Assembly (NCBI GenBank): GCA_963747005.1
Contig: CAVVDT010000003.1
Coordinates: forward strand, 563,388 to 627,387
Direction of reading: 5' to 3'
DNA from: CAVVDT01 sp963747005
GTDB lineage: Bacteria; Pseudomonadota; Alphaproteobacteria; Rhizobiales; Aestuariivirgaceae
Length of the DNA stretch: 64,000 nt
The notes under the pieces were generated by a model. The model saw only the letters and a program-made list of their open reading frames with translations, made no database searches and had not been told where the DNA came from. A program made the translations under genes and the position numbers. Below are positions 17,176-25,015 of this stretch, one piece after another (the stretch's first letter is position 1; each line of letters starts with the position of its first letter).

Positions 17176-19125
17176 CTACTCCTTCACGACGTAGGTGTGG
17201 AACACGATCTTCCCATCGATGTCGTCGGGGTAGACGCCCTGCACTTCGAAGGCGAAGCCGGGAAAGCGATTGAATGCCTCCTCGAAAACGAGGAAATAGT
17301 CGAGCATCGGCTGCGCTCGGTCGTCGTAGCGTTCGCCAGGCACGATGACGCCGATCCCGGGCGGATAGATGAGCGCCAGCACCGCCGCGATCCGGCCCCT
17401 GCTTTGCGACATCGGCAGAAAGTCCACGCGATTGCCGACGAACGCCTCGGTCGCTGCCTGCACTGACATCGCCTGCTCGGGGAAGTGCTCGCCGCGAAAG
17501 CAAAGGCGCTGCAGTTCCTTGATATTATGGTCACGATAGAACTGGTGCATCTCGTCGCACAGCCGCTGCAATGTGTAGCCGGCGTATCGCTCCGGATAGC
17601 GCGCGAGCGTGCCGGGCAGGACGTCCTCGAGCGGTGCGTCCCGGTCATACAGATCCTTGAATGCCACAAGACGGGAGATCAGCGACGCGCACTTTGACGG
17701 TTCCACCGCCGGCGTCATCAGGAACAGGATGCTGTTGAGGTCGCACTTCTCCGGAACGATGTTGTTCTCCCGCAGGTACGCAGCCAGCAGCGTGGCCGGT
17801 ATCCCGAAATTGCGGTACTTCCCGGTCTTCGGATCGATCCCTGGTGTGATCAGCGTCAGCTTGTTGGGGTCGGTGATTGCCCAACCCGGCGAGGCATGGC
17901 GAAAGCCGTGCCAGCTTGCGCCGGGGGTCAGGGCCCAGCAGGCCTGCTCACGCGCCAGCACGTCCGTCGCGATGCTCTCCCAGGGCACATGCTCGAGGTC
18001 AGGACTGACTTTCGAGTCCTTGAGCGTCACGACGTCGGGCACGAAGGGATCGAAGAACCACGCTTTGCGCTCGTCCTTCGACTGGCGCGCATACTTGGCC
18101 TTGAGGGCGCGCAGCTTCTTGCGCGTCTCGATGCCGATCCGGACGGCGTCATCCCACAGCGCCAGGCCGTTGCGCCCCTTGTGCATGTGCGCGTCGACGT
18201 CGAGAGACGCAAACAGGGGATAGAACGGCGACGTCGAGCAATGCAGCATGAACATCTCGTTGAATCGTCGGTGCTCGGTGCATCGCGGCTGCCCCTTGAT
18301 GTGGCGGTCGCGGACATGAATCTGCGAGGCCTGCGAGAATCCGGCGAGCTGCTTGTGGGTCGATTGGGTGGCGATGATGCCGGGACTTCCGGCATCGAGG
18401 TTCTCAAGGCCCATCGCAAAATGGCCCACGAACAGCGGATGGAACTTCATGAAGCCCGCCCAGGCCTCGTCGAAGTGGATGTAGTCGCAGAGATGGCCGA
18501 TGCGCTCGACGACCTTTGCGGCGTTGTAGATGGTTCCGTCGTAGCTGCATTGCTCGATGACCGCGATGCGGAACGGCCGTTCGCGCTTCCAGGCATCCTT
18601 GTCCGTGATCAGCGGGTGCGTGCGGATCTGTTCGCGCAATTTGTCTTCGTCCAGCGCCTCATAGTCGATCGGACCGATCAGGCCCTGCGGATTGCGGTCG
18701 GTCTCGACGTAGATCGGGATCGCGCCGGCCAGCAGCAGGGCGCCATGGTGGATGGACTTGTGATTGTTGCGGTCGAAAAGGACGAGGTCGCCGCGCTTGA
18801 GCAGCGCCGCCGTCACCACCTTGTTCGATGTCGAAGTGCCGTTCAGGATGAAATACGTCCGGTCGGCGCCGAAGACCTCGGCGGCCGCCTTCTGTGCCGC
18901 CAGTGCCGGTCCTTCATGGATCAGCAGGTCGCCGAGTTCCGGGACCGAATTGTCGATGTCGTTGCGAAAGATGGCTGGGCCCAGATGCTCCACGAACAGT
19001 CGGCCTGCGGGGCTGCGGCGGTAGAACATGCCGCCCTGGTGACCGGGGCAGGTCCACATCTGGTTGCCTTCGTAGTCATAGTCCATCAGCGCGCCGAAGA
19101 ACGGCTGGCTTGAGGCTTGCCGCAT
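17176..19125 (-). CDS. Orn/Lys/Arg decarboxylase, main part of a frameshifted gene
   Basis: 649 residues carrying the whole PLP core: CPGHQGGMFYRRS, SNKVVTAALL, DRNNHKSIHHG, DEAWAGFMKFHP and ATQSTHKQLAGFSQASQIH. The matching N-terminal wing domain lies just upstream in another frame (19076-19543). Reading through would restore ERYAASLKP-PFFGALMDYDYEGN. One extra base at 19106 (plus-strand T) separates the frames. Together they would give about 787 aa, a full-length arginine/lysine/ornithine decarboxylase distinct from the neighbour. A lone insertion in an otherwise well-kept gene may be a sequencing error. Confidence 0.88.
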   Translation of the reverse strand: MRQASSQPFFGALMDYDYEGNQMWTCPGHQGGMFYRRSPAGRLFVEHLGPAIFRNDIDNSVPELGDLLIHEGPALAAQKAAAEVFGADRTYFILNGTSTSNKVVTAALLKRGDLVLFDRNNHKSIHHGALLLAGAIPIYVETDRNPQGLIGPIDYEALDEDKLREQIRTHPLITDKDAWKRERPFRIAVIEQCSYDGTIYNAAKVVERIGHLCDYIHFDEAWAGFMKFHPLFVGHFAMGLENLDAGSPGIIATQSTHKQLAGFSQASQIHVRDRHIKGQPRCTEHRRFNEMFMLHCSTSPFYPLFASLDVDAHMHKGRNGLALWDDAVRIGIETRKKLRALKAKYARQSKDERKAWFFDPFVPDVVTLKDSKVSPDLEHVPWESIATDVLAREQACWALTPGASWHGFRHASPGWAITDPNKLTLITPGIDPKTGKYRNFGIPATLLAAYLRENNIVPEKCDLNSILFLMTPAVEPSKCASLISRLVAFKDLYDRDAPLEDVLPGTLARYPERYAGYTLQRLCDEMHQFYRDHNIKELQRLCFRGEHFPEQAMSVQAATEAFVGNRVDFLPMSQSRGRIAAVLALIYPPGIGVIVPGERYDDRAQPMLDYFLVFEEAFNRFPGFAFEVQGVYPDDIDGKIVFHTYVVKE

Positions 19126-19543
19126 AGCGCTCGAGCGCGAAGATGACTTCCTTCGCCGTAAAATCAGGCGTCTCGTTGTCGAGATAGACGTAGCCGGTCA
19201 CCTCGCCGAGCGGCTCGAGCGAGAGCAATTCGACGCCACTCAGTTCGGTGACCAGGTAGATCGGTGTGTCGAGGCCGCGCTCCTGTCGGATGTACCTGAC
19301 AAGTTCCTGAACTTCGGGTTCGTTCGGATTGTCGATCGCTAGCAGGAAGCAGCCGATCCCCATGTCGCTTTCAGCAGCGACCTTTGCGCCGGTCAACATT
19401 GGGACGATATCGGTACGGTAATCGTAACCGGAAATCGCATCGACCAGGCCCCGCATCAGGCGCGCTTCGTTGCCCTGGGCTGCGTTCGCGAAGACCGGGC
19501 TGTACAGGAGAATGTGGAAGAGCTTGTGGTAGGGAACTGCCAT
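19076..19543 (-). CDS. Orn/Lys/Arg decarboxylase N-terminal wing domain (same gene, before frameshift)
   Basis: 155 residues resembling the OKR_DC_1 N-terminal domain: SDMGIGCFLLAIDNPNEPE, TPIYLVTELSGVELLSLEPL and EVIFALERYAASLKP, a flavodoxin-like fold used for oligomer contacts. The last ten residues are frameshift product. This is the first gene of the decarboxylase-decarboxylase-antiporter operon. An FNR/FixK consensus box lies about 90 bp upstream (19628-19641), which would put transcription under low-oxygen control. Confidence 0.85.
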   Translation of the reverse strand: MAVPYHKLFHILLYSPVFANAAQGNEARLMRGLVDAISGYDYRTDIVPMLTGAKVAAESDMGIGCFLLAIDNPNEPEVQELVRYIRQERGLDTPIYLVTELSGVELLSLEPLGEVTGYVYLDNETPDFTAKEVIFALERYAASLKPAVLRRADGL

Positions 19544-19627
19544 ATGAAATGCATCCGTTCACGATCAGTTGAGCCGATGCCCCGACTACCCGTCTATGTA
19601 TTATTGGTAGCAATCGCGACCGGCGCC

Positions 19628-19641
19628 TTGATCACGGTCAA
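19628..19641. promoter_or_regulatory. FNR/FixK-type box upstream of the decarboxylase operon
   Basis: TTGATCACGGTCAA, a perfect TTGAT-N4-GTCAA site. Its centre is 91 bp before the minus-strand start at 19543, so a class II promoter would start at about 19593. A probable FNR-type regulator (21820-22596) is encoded 2.3 kb away. Confidence 0.7.
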
Positions 19642-19643
19642 TG

Positions 19644-19919
19644 TTCTTATCCGTGCCGGTTTATTCGAAAATTGTGTGGCGCGGCGCATGGCAAAGTTCA
19701 TGTACCGTTGCGAGCTTTGAGCGGTTCATTGGTTCGTGTCCTGTTGCGATCCTGGGTCGAGGTTCGTGCTTTATTGCCGCCGGTTCTCGACCAATGGGTG
19801 AGGAAATCTCATCGCAGAATTTCGAAGATCTGCACGATCGGCATCTGTTCAAAATTGCACAGTGCGTCCCTTTGGCGCGTCACGCAGCCGATAGCCGTTC
19901 GGCGACGACGGTACCCCGT
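19644..19919. other. Region with no supported gene
   Basis: Beyond the FNR box, open frames occur on the plus strand up to 20162 but show no domain. The minus strand from 20123 down holds decayed feoB sequence, so the plus-strand frames are probably spurious. Confidence 0.4.
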
Positions 19920-20123
19920 GGCGTCGGCGCGCCAGAAGAAAGGCTTCGCAAGGAACGACCCGCCCAGGGCAGAGATGCCAGCTGCGTAGAGACCGAAGAT
20001 GACCAGCCCCTGGAGATTGACATGGCCTCACACTTGTATGGCGGGAGTGAAGGTGGAAATGATCAGGGTATAGGCGGGAATGCACGCCGAGCAGGTCACG
20101 AGCGGCGCGACCTTGATGGTCAT
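19920..20123 (-). pseudogene. Ferrous iron transporter B (feoB) remnant
   Basis: On the minus strand MTIKVAPLVTCSACIPAYTL then IISTF matches the conserved FeoB membrane segment (APLxTCSARxPxYTL). A stop follows at 20028-20030, and in the next frame NLQGLVIFGLYAAGI then FLAKPFFWRAD continues the same FeoB region. The large GTPase domain is absent. A non-functional fragment of an iron(II) uptake gene, itself a gene often controlled by FNR. Confidence 0.7.
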
Positions 20124-20169
20124 GCCAATTGTCGATCAGAGCTGGCAGCAATGCCAATCTGACCTGTGG

Positions 20170-20352
20170 CTATAGCCAGTTAATGCCCAGCAGCGGCAAC
20201 ACCCGTTGAAGGATCGCTGCCAGGCAAATCAGCACCACGAGGAGTTTGAGAAGACTTGCCAGACGGCGCTCATTCACAAACTTATCGATGGCCCAAAAGC
20301 AGATTGCACCGACGACGCAGACAATCAGAATGCCGATCAAGATCGAAATCAT
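20170..20352 (-). CDS. Small two-segment membrane protein (Thivi_2564-like)
   Basis: 60 aa from the ATG at 20352, with AGAGG upstream. It has two hydrophobic segments, ILIGILIVCVVGAICFWAI and LLKLLVVLICLAAILQ, around a short charged loop (DKFVNERR). Layout and length are like Thivi_2564-type tiny membrane proteins, but similarity is only in pattern. One of many very small membrane proteins in this cluster. Confidence 0.55.
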   Translation of the reverse strand: MISILIGILIVCVVGAICFWAIDKFVNERRLASLLKLLVVLICLAAILQRVLPLLGINWL

Positions 20353-20478
20353 AATAATCCTCTCTATTGGTGCAGTGGCGAGCCTCGGCCGACAACGCGG
20401 ACAGCGCCCGAGAACCATCGACTCTGTGCTCCGCCGACTTGTTCACTCACTTGTCAACGTGTCATTTGTCAAAACAAA

Positions 20479-20543
20479 CGGGACATCTGAGCCCGGGTTT
20501 GAAAGGAGGGCCTAGCTCGCGGTAGGTTGATGTTATGCCGCTG
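20479..20543. repeat. 65-bp dispersed repeat, copy 1
   Basis: Starts CGGGACATCTGAGCC and ends TTGATGTTATGCCGCTG. By eye it matches the copy at 23035-23099 in 54 of 65 positions, same orientation and no gaps. It may be an insertion-sequence end or a conserved leader: both copies begin at the stop codon of a frame ending in -RDI. Confidence 0.6.
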
Positions 20544-20685
20544 AGGGCTGGTGGCACAAGCGGTGGTTCTGGATAGTGAGTGCTCACATGTCTTAATTGT
20601 CTTGACGATGGACACGGACCGGCGATGTGTAGGAGATCGCCTGCCGTCAAATACGTAAACTAACGAGCCAAGGAGGAACGAGATC

Positions 20686-20931
20686 ATGGTCGAGAAGAGA
20701 CCTAAGGTGGCAGCCCCGAAAACTAGCCCCACGAGCAAGCACGTTCAGCCCGACCCCAAAAACAAAGCCGCCGTTCCCCCGCGCGAACCCGTTGCTGTTG
20801 ATCGACCTGGTTTCGATCTGGGTGGTTCAACCAGTAAGACGAGTGCGGGAACAGGTCTGGGCGTTGGCCAGGATGCAGCTGAAGATCGCCGCGATCGTAG
20901 CCTGCCGGGGCGCCGAGGGAAAAACACTTAA
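20686..20931 (+). CDS. Small hydrophilic Pro/Lys-rich protein, unknown function
   Basis: 81 aa, start supported by AAGGAGG nine bases upstream. It is highly charged, low in hydrophobic residues and rich in Pro, Lys and Gly, so it is probably disordered; there is no signal peptide or domain. Located between the two 65-bp repeats and beside the broken cax gene. Could be a stress-type hydrophilic protein, but nothing in the sequence shows this. Confidence 0.55.
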   Translation: MVEKRPKVAAPKTSPTSKHVQPDPKNKAAVPPREPVAVDRPGFDLGGSTSKTSAGTGLGVGQDAAEDRRDRSLPGRRGKNT

Positions 20932-20985
20932 AGCATAGCTCGCTTGGAACGGATCGTGCCCCGTGCCGACAGCCTCGTTTTGATC

Positions 20986-21680
20986 TCACACGGGTCCACT
21001 GAAGAAAAAGGCCAGCCCGAACAGAATATAGACGCCGACGAGCAGAAGACCTTCGAGCCATGTCGTCTCACCATCACGGGCGATCGCATTGACGATGAAT
21101 GCGGTTGCGGCAATAGCGAAAAGATGCAGAGGGTTGGAGAAAACCAAATTCATCGGGCGACCCAACAGCCAGGAAATGATGACCAGAAGTGGCGCAATGA
21201 CTAGCCCTACCTGGATCGCCGAACTGATACAGATACTGAGTACGAGGCCCATATTGTCCTGATGGGCAAACCAGGATGCTGCGAACAGGTCGGCGACTGT
21301 GCCGACCAATCCCAGAACGATCACACCCAGAAAGAGCGGCGAAAGATGCAGTGCGCCCGCAGTCGCGCTCAGTGCGCCTTAAACCATCTCGGCTTCGATC
21401 GCGATCATGACCGTTGCGGCAGCTATCACCACGAGAGAGGTGCCCAGGCCCCAACTGGCTGTGTCACGGGGTTCGTCGGCCGCAAACACGTCGCGATGAG
21501 TGACAAGCGTGTAGACGAGGTTGGCGACGTACAGGACGAGCAGCACAACCGATGCACCCAGGCTCAGCTCTTCATCGGTAACCTGTAGATCGGCAGCATG
21601 TCCGCCCATGCGGCCCGTGTAACAACCCATACACGCCGCGTGCAATGCATTGCTAAAGGCAGCCAAGTCGCAAGGCAATC
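20986..21680 (-). pseudogene. Calcium/proton antiporter (CaCA family), truncated and with an in-frame stop
   Basis: Minus strand: ELSLGASVVLLVLYVANLVY ... LVVIAAATVMIAIEAEMV, then a TAA at 21379-21381, then in the same frame LFLGVIVLGLVGTVAD, SICISSAIQVGLVIAPLLVI, GRPMNLVFSNPLHLFAIAAT and a final membrane segment. These are the middle and C-terminal CaCA repeats of bacterial Ca2+/H+ exchangers. The first 150-200 residues are missing and the stop splits the rest, so the gene is non-functional unless the stop is an error. Confidence 0.75.
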
Positions 21681-21819
21681 TGAACAGGCCGCCTCGGAAA
21701 AGATAGTCACTGCCGCCAGACTGCCGGTTCTGGGATCGGGCAAGACCGACTATTTGGCGGTCAAGGCACTGGCGGAAACTGAACGGGAAGTGGCGATGCC
21801 CGCACCACAGAAGCGCCGT

Positions 21820-22596
21820 TCAATCCTCGGACGTTGCAAACAGGCACTGCATGTCCGGAACGGTGACATGGCGATTGTTCTCGACATCGATGATCCTGTC
21901 CTGTCTTAACCGGCTGAATTGTCGGCTCACCGTCTCGATGGTCAGGCCCAGAAAGTCCGCCATTTCGGCGCGGGTCAGCGGTAGATCAAAAGTCACCGAC
22001 CTGCCCGAGCGCGCCTGCATCGGCGAGACATTCGGGACATGTGTGGCGATCATGTAGAGCAGCGATGCCACTCTCTCGCGTGCCGACTTGCGCCCGTTGG
22101 CCAGCAGCCAGTCACGTGCCTCGTCAAGTTCGCGAAGCGTCTGCTGGAAAAGCTGACGTTCAAGCTCGGGGTGGCGCTTGACCATATCTTCCAGCACGGT
22201 GCGAGGAAATGTGCAGACCTCGACATCACTCACCGCCTCCGCCGATAGCCGGTTTTGGTGACCGAACGGGCGACCGACGAAATCGGGCGGAAACAGCAGG
22301 CCGACGATCTGCTGGCGCCCGTCCGCCAGCATCTTTACCAGCTTGACCACGCCCACCTGGAGATTGGCATAGACGACCGCCTCCTCGCCATCGGCCTGAA
22401 GTGTCTGCCCGGCCATGAAGCGTCGATTAGACGTGCGTCTTGCAAGTTCGTGTAAGTGGTGATCCTCGAGCGCCCCGCAAATACCATGATGACGTGCAGG
22501 GCAGGCCGCGCACAAATCCGGTATAGGCATTGTCCTCGCACTATTGCAGCGCGCCTCTGCGGTATTGGCATTTTCAACCAGTCTGAGCGCCCGCAT
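21820..22596 (-). CDS. fnrL: FNR-type oxygen-sensing transcriptional regulator (FnrN/FnrL)
   Basis: About 258 aa from the ATG at 22596 (a frame extension to 22671 exists). N-terminal Cys residues in LCAACPARHHGIC (C-x2-C-x7-C) plus a central Cys in VEVCTFPR fit a [4Fe-4S] cluster as in FnrN/FNR. A cyclic-nucleotide-binding-like domain follows, and the C-terminal HTH has recognition helix TIETVSRQFSRLR (E-x2-SR), the FNR type that reads TTGAT-N4-ATCAA. Several such sites occur in this window, so it is the likely regulator of the decarboxylase operon and the tiny membrane protein genes. Copy 2 of the RTGAGCA element lies upstream. Confidence 0.9.
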   Translation of the reverse strand: MRALRLVENANTAEARCNSARTMPIPDLCAACPARHHGICGALEDHHLHELARRTSNRRFMAGQTLQADGEEAVVYANLQVGVVKLVKMLADGRQQIVGLLFPPDFVGRPFGHQNRLSAEAVSDVEVCTFPRTVLEDMVKRHPELERQLFQQTLRELDEARDWLLANGRKSARERVASLLYMIATHVPNVSPMQARSGRSVTFDLPLTRAEMADFLGLTIETVSRQFSRLRQDRIIDVENNRHVTVPDMQCLFATSED

Positions 22597-22753
22597 ATCA
22601 TTCCACTTGAGCATCAACCAAAAAGGGTTGTGTGAGCCTGACTTCCCATTCGTCGTTTCGGAAAGCACCAAAACGCCCTGAACGCAGACCGGGATCTACT
22701 CGCCAACCACAGGGGTAATCCTGCGACTAGATTAACGGATGCTGAAGTTCAGA

Positions 22754-22771
22754 CTGTACAATATTGCTCAC
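22754..22771 (-). promoter_or_regulatory. RTGAGCA element, copy 2 (upstream of fnrL)
   Basis: Minus strand GTGAGCAATATTGTACAG. As a coding start it gives a 14-residue peptide MSNIVQSELQHPLI ending at 22727. It lies 158 bp before the preferred fnrL start. Confidence 0.45.
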
Positions 22772-23034
22772 ATTCGGCTGCCTGCCGATCACCGACGGTT
22801 GGGGCGGAATGGCAAAATGAACACCATTGGCAAGCCGCTGAAAACACCGTGGGGTCTGGCGGCGGATGTCCTTGATCGTCCTCTCGGCCTGTCGGCCGCA
22901 TCCTTCATGCTTACGGATTTCTGTCACATCTGCACTCCTTGGTGGTTACGATGAGCCAGAAATCCTCCGTTCCGAAAACACCTCAAAATGTCCCAAAGGC
23001 GCTGGCGTCAGACAATGTCCGTCGTCAGAGCAAT
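22772..23034. other. Intergenic stretch, no supported gene
   Basis: Contains a 31-codon plus-strand ORF starting MSQKSSVPKTPQ at 22950 whose stop lies inside the 65-bp repeat copy 2. No domain or strong ribosome site. Otherwise nothing recognised. Confidence 0.35.
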
Positions 23035-23099
23035 CGGGACATCTGAGCCTTGGTTTGAACGGAGGTTCTGGCTCACTGTGGTTTGATGTTATGCCGCCG
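23035..23099. repeat. 65-bp dispersed repeat, copy 2
   Basis: Same orientation as copy 1 at 20479-20543, 54 of 65 bases identical by eye, 2556 bp away. Followed within 60 bp by a fragment of a serine recombinase. Confidence 0.6.
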
Positions 23100-23154
23100 C
23101 GGACTGATCGGCGAACCGGCGCCGGCCCATGAAGCCAGCGGCGAAGGGGTGGTG

Positions 23155-23214
23155 GTCAACCCTGTCCTTGAGTCGGCGCACCGATCCAATTTCGAGATAA
23201 AGCCGAAGCAATTG
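23155..23214 (-). pseudogene. Serine recombinase gene scar (20 codons)
   Basis: The minus strand reads QLLRLYLEIGSVRRLKDRVD, colinear with QLFRLYLEIGSVRKLKERVD of the intact large serine recombinase at 45952-47643. Flanking sequence on both sides is unrelated. Base differences show it comes from a different recombinase copy. The RTGAGCA element copy 3 begins 33 bp further on. Confidence 0.65.
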
Positions 23215-23246
23215 CGAACCGTGGATGGTTGGGCCAACCTCCTCAA

Positions 23247-23264
23247 GTGAGCAATTCTGCACAG
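23247..23264 (+). promoter_or_regulatory. RTGAGCA element, copy 3
   Basis: GTGAGCAATTCTGCACAG, opening a 33-codon ORF (MSNSAQTRLASS...) that stops at 23348 inside the FNR box. Its centre is 96 bp before the FNR-box centre at 23351. Confidence 0.55.
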
Positions 23265-23344
23265 ACCCGGCTCGCATCCTCAGTCTATCGTGCAACCGCA
23301 AAGTGGCATCGGCACAGTCGGCATATCATTTCTAAAGATGTGTG

Positions 23345-23358
23345 TTGATTTGGCTCAA
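23345..23358. promoter_or_regulatory. FNR-like box upstream of the 63-aa membrane protein
   Basis: TTGATTTGGCTCAA (TTGAT-N4-CTCAA, one mismatch to TTGAT-N4-RTCAA). Centre 55 bp before the ATG at 23407. The same sequence with one change stands before the paralogue at 28698-28886. Confidence 0.6.
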
Positions 23359-23406
23359 GCCGAGACCGTCGTGGAAGCCTAAGTGATATCCATGTAAGGT
23401 ACCAAG

Positions 23407-23598
23407 ATGCCCAGATCGATTGCACACACCGCGTCTGCAAGGTTGACGTCAGGCGGATCACATTTGCAGCCGGCGAAGAGCGCTGTGAACCCTTATGCGG
23501 ATGCCACGTTCCTATACGAAGCGCTGTTCGGACTGATCGCTGCCATGTCCGTTAGCGGCGCAATTGCAGCATATCTAGCAGCGTCATCATTCCAATAG
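23407..23598 (+). CDS. Tiny single-pass membrane protein, paralogue A
   Basis: 63 aa. The N-terminal half is polar; residues about 37-60 form one membrane helix (FLYEALFGLIAAMSVSGAIA). It is clearly homologous to the 62-aa protein at 28698-28886: both share KSAV-x3-AD-x2-FLY-x2-LFGLI and SG-x-IAAYLA. Both have the same upstream order (RTGAGCA element, about 96 bp, FNR-like box, gene). No known family recognised. Likely a low-oxygen-induced inner-membrane protein, by promoter only. Confidence 0.7.
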   Translation: MPRSIAHTASARLTSGGSHLQPAKSAVNPYADATFLYEALFGLIAAMSVSGAIAAYLAASSFQ

Positions 23599-23672
23599 GG
23601 CCCGATGACCCCCATCGAGGCAGGTTGGCCGGCGTGGTTGTGGCTTCGACAATTTTATTTGAAGGACTCAAA

Positions 23673-23936
23673 ATGTGCATTTCGAAGCAAGCTTTGCTCA
23701 CCACCGGTGCCGGCCTGGCGCTCTCCATATTCGCGCTCGCGACATTGGGTCTCGCGAAGGCTGCCCAAGCTCAGATGAACGGGCCGGGTCAAGACAACGG
23801 CGCTGGCATGATGGGCGGACAGTGGGGATGGGGAATGGGGAATGGAATGGGCGGATTCGGAGTGATCGGCGTGCTTGCACTCGCTCTGGTCGTCCTGGGC
23901 ATAGCGGTCATGGCGTTCCGTCGCCGTACGCCGTAA
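23673..23936 (+). CDS. Small exported Gly/Met-rich protein with C-terminal membrane anchor
   Basis: 87 aa from the ATG at 23673, with GAAGGA six bases before it. Signal sequence at about 7-34, a Gly/Met/Asn-rich linker (MNGPGQDNGAGMMGGQWGWG), then a membrane helix VIGVLALALVVLGIAVMA ending in RRRTP. This order resembles C-terminal sorting-type or tail-anchored envelope proteins, and the Met-rich part could bind metal, but neither is shown. It lies between a tiny membrane protein and the DUF302 gene on the same strand. Confidence 0.6.
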   Translation: MCISKQALLTTGAGLALSIFALATLGLAKAAQAQMNGPGQDNGAGMMGGQWGWGMGNGMGGFGVIGVLALALVVLGIAVMAFRRRTP

Positions 23937-23976
23937 GCCTAATTTTCCGCCGTGTTCCCGGCGTCTTGGAGGTCAA

Positions 23977-24363
23977 ATGAAATACTATATCGCCAGAACT
24001 GTGAGCGGTGACTTCGCCGCTGTCGTCGAACGCACTATCGAGGCGCTCAAAGCCGAGGGATTTGGCGTGCTGACAGATATCGATGTCAGAGCGACGATGA
24101 AGAAAAAGCTCGACCTCGAATTCCGGGACTATCGAATCCTCGGCGCCTGCAATCCCCCACTGGCGCATCAGGCGCTGAGCGCCGACGACAAGATCGGCAC
24201 AATGCTGCCGTGCAATGTGATTGTGCAGGATATCGGCGGCGGCCGCATTGAAGTTGCCGCCATCGACCCGGCCATTTCCATGGCGCAAGTCGGGAACGCG
24301 AAGCTCAAGACAATCGCCGAAGCCGTTACCGGCAAACTGAAGCGGGTTATCGACGCGATCTAG
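23977..24363 (+). CDS. DUF302 domain-containing protein
   Basis: 128 aa. MKYYIARTVSGDFAAVVERT, EALKAEGFGVLTDIDV and MLPCNVIVQDIGGGRIEVAA are the conserved segments of DUF302 (a ferredoxin-like fold of unknown function, often near redox or sulfur genes). Cytoplasmic, no signal sequence. The start is 40 bp after the preceding small gene, with GGAGG eight bases upstream, so the two may be co-transcribed. Confidence 0.88.
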   Translation: MKYYIARTVSGDFAAVVERTIEALKAEGFGVLTDIDVRATMKKKLDLEFRDYRILGACNPPLAHQALSADDKIGTMLPCNVIVQDIGGGRIEVAAIDPAISMAQVGNAKLKTIAEAVTGKLKRVIDAI

Positions 24364-24466
24364 CAATTGCGCCAGTCGAAGCGAGCCGGCTCGGTGACGT
24401 GATGCCCGGAAAAACGGATCAGTTGAACCAGATCTTTGGTCCGAAGCATTCAAAGGGGGATGCCCC

Positions 24467-24981
24467 GTGAAACCGATCGAGGTCACCTATTTCTCCGACG
24501 TGCTTTGCATCTGGGCCTATTCTTCGCAAGCTGCATCGACGCATTGTAGAAGAAGCACGACCATACCATCCGAATCCGCCATCGCTTCTGTTCTGTCTTC
24601 GGCGATACCGAACAGAAGAACGCCTCTACCTGGAAGGATCTTGGTGCATACGCCGGCTTCAATGCGCACTTGCTGGAAGTGGCGAAACGCTTTCCGCATC
24701 TCGAAGTTCACCGCGAACTATGGATAAAGACGCGACCGCCGACATCATCGAGTGCACACTTGTTCATGAAGTCGGTTGAGCGATCGCTTGGCGAACGACC
24801 GGAGCAAACACAGCTATCATCGTTCGATGTCTTCGCGACCGTACTTCATGCCTTCCGCACGGCATTTTTTCGTGATTACCGCGATATCGCAAGATGGGAA
24901 GTGCAATGCGAAATCGCCGAGCCGCTGGGCGTGGATATTGCCGCAATCGAGCAGTGCATTCGTTATAACCCTCCGGCGTAG
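24467..24981 (+). pseudogene. DsbA-family thioredoxin-like oxidoreductase, frameshifted
   Basis: It starts (GTG) KPIEVTYFSDVLCIWAYS, the N-terminus of DsbA/FrnE-type proteins with a single Cys in the C-x-W motif. Near 24525-24550 the frame breaks. In the next frame, after a TAG, KKHDHTIRIRHRFCSVFGDT, STWKDLGAYAGFNAH, LLEVAKRFPHLEVHRELW and KTRPPTSSSAHLF continue the protein to a stop at 24979-24981. At least one indel plus one stop are needed, so this is a real pseudogene more likely than an error. Confidence 0.75.
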
Positions 24982-25015
24982 GCCGTCTGCCGCATTCGTG
25001 GCACCTGCTGCTATC

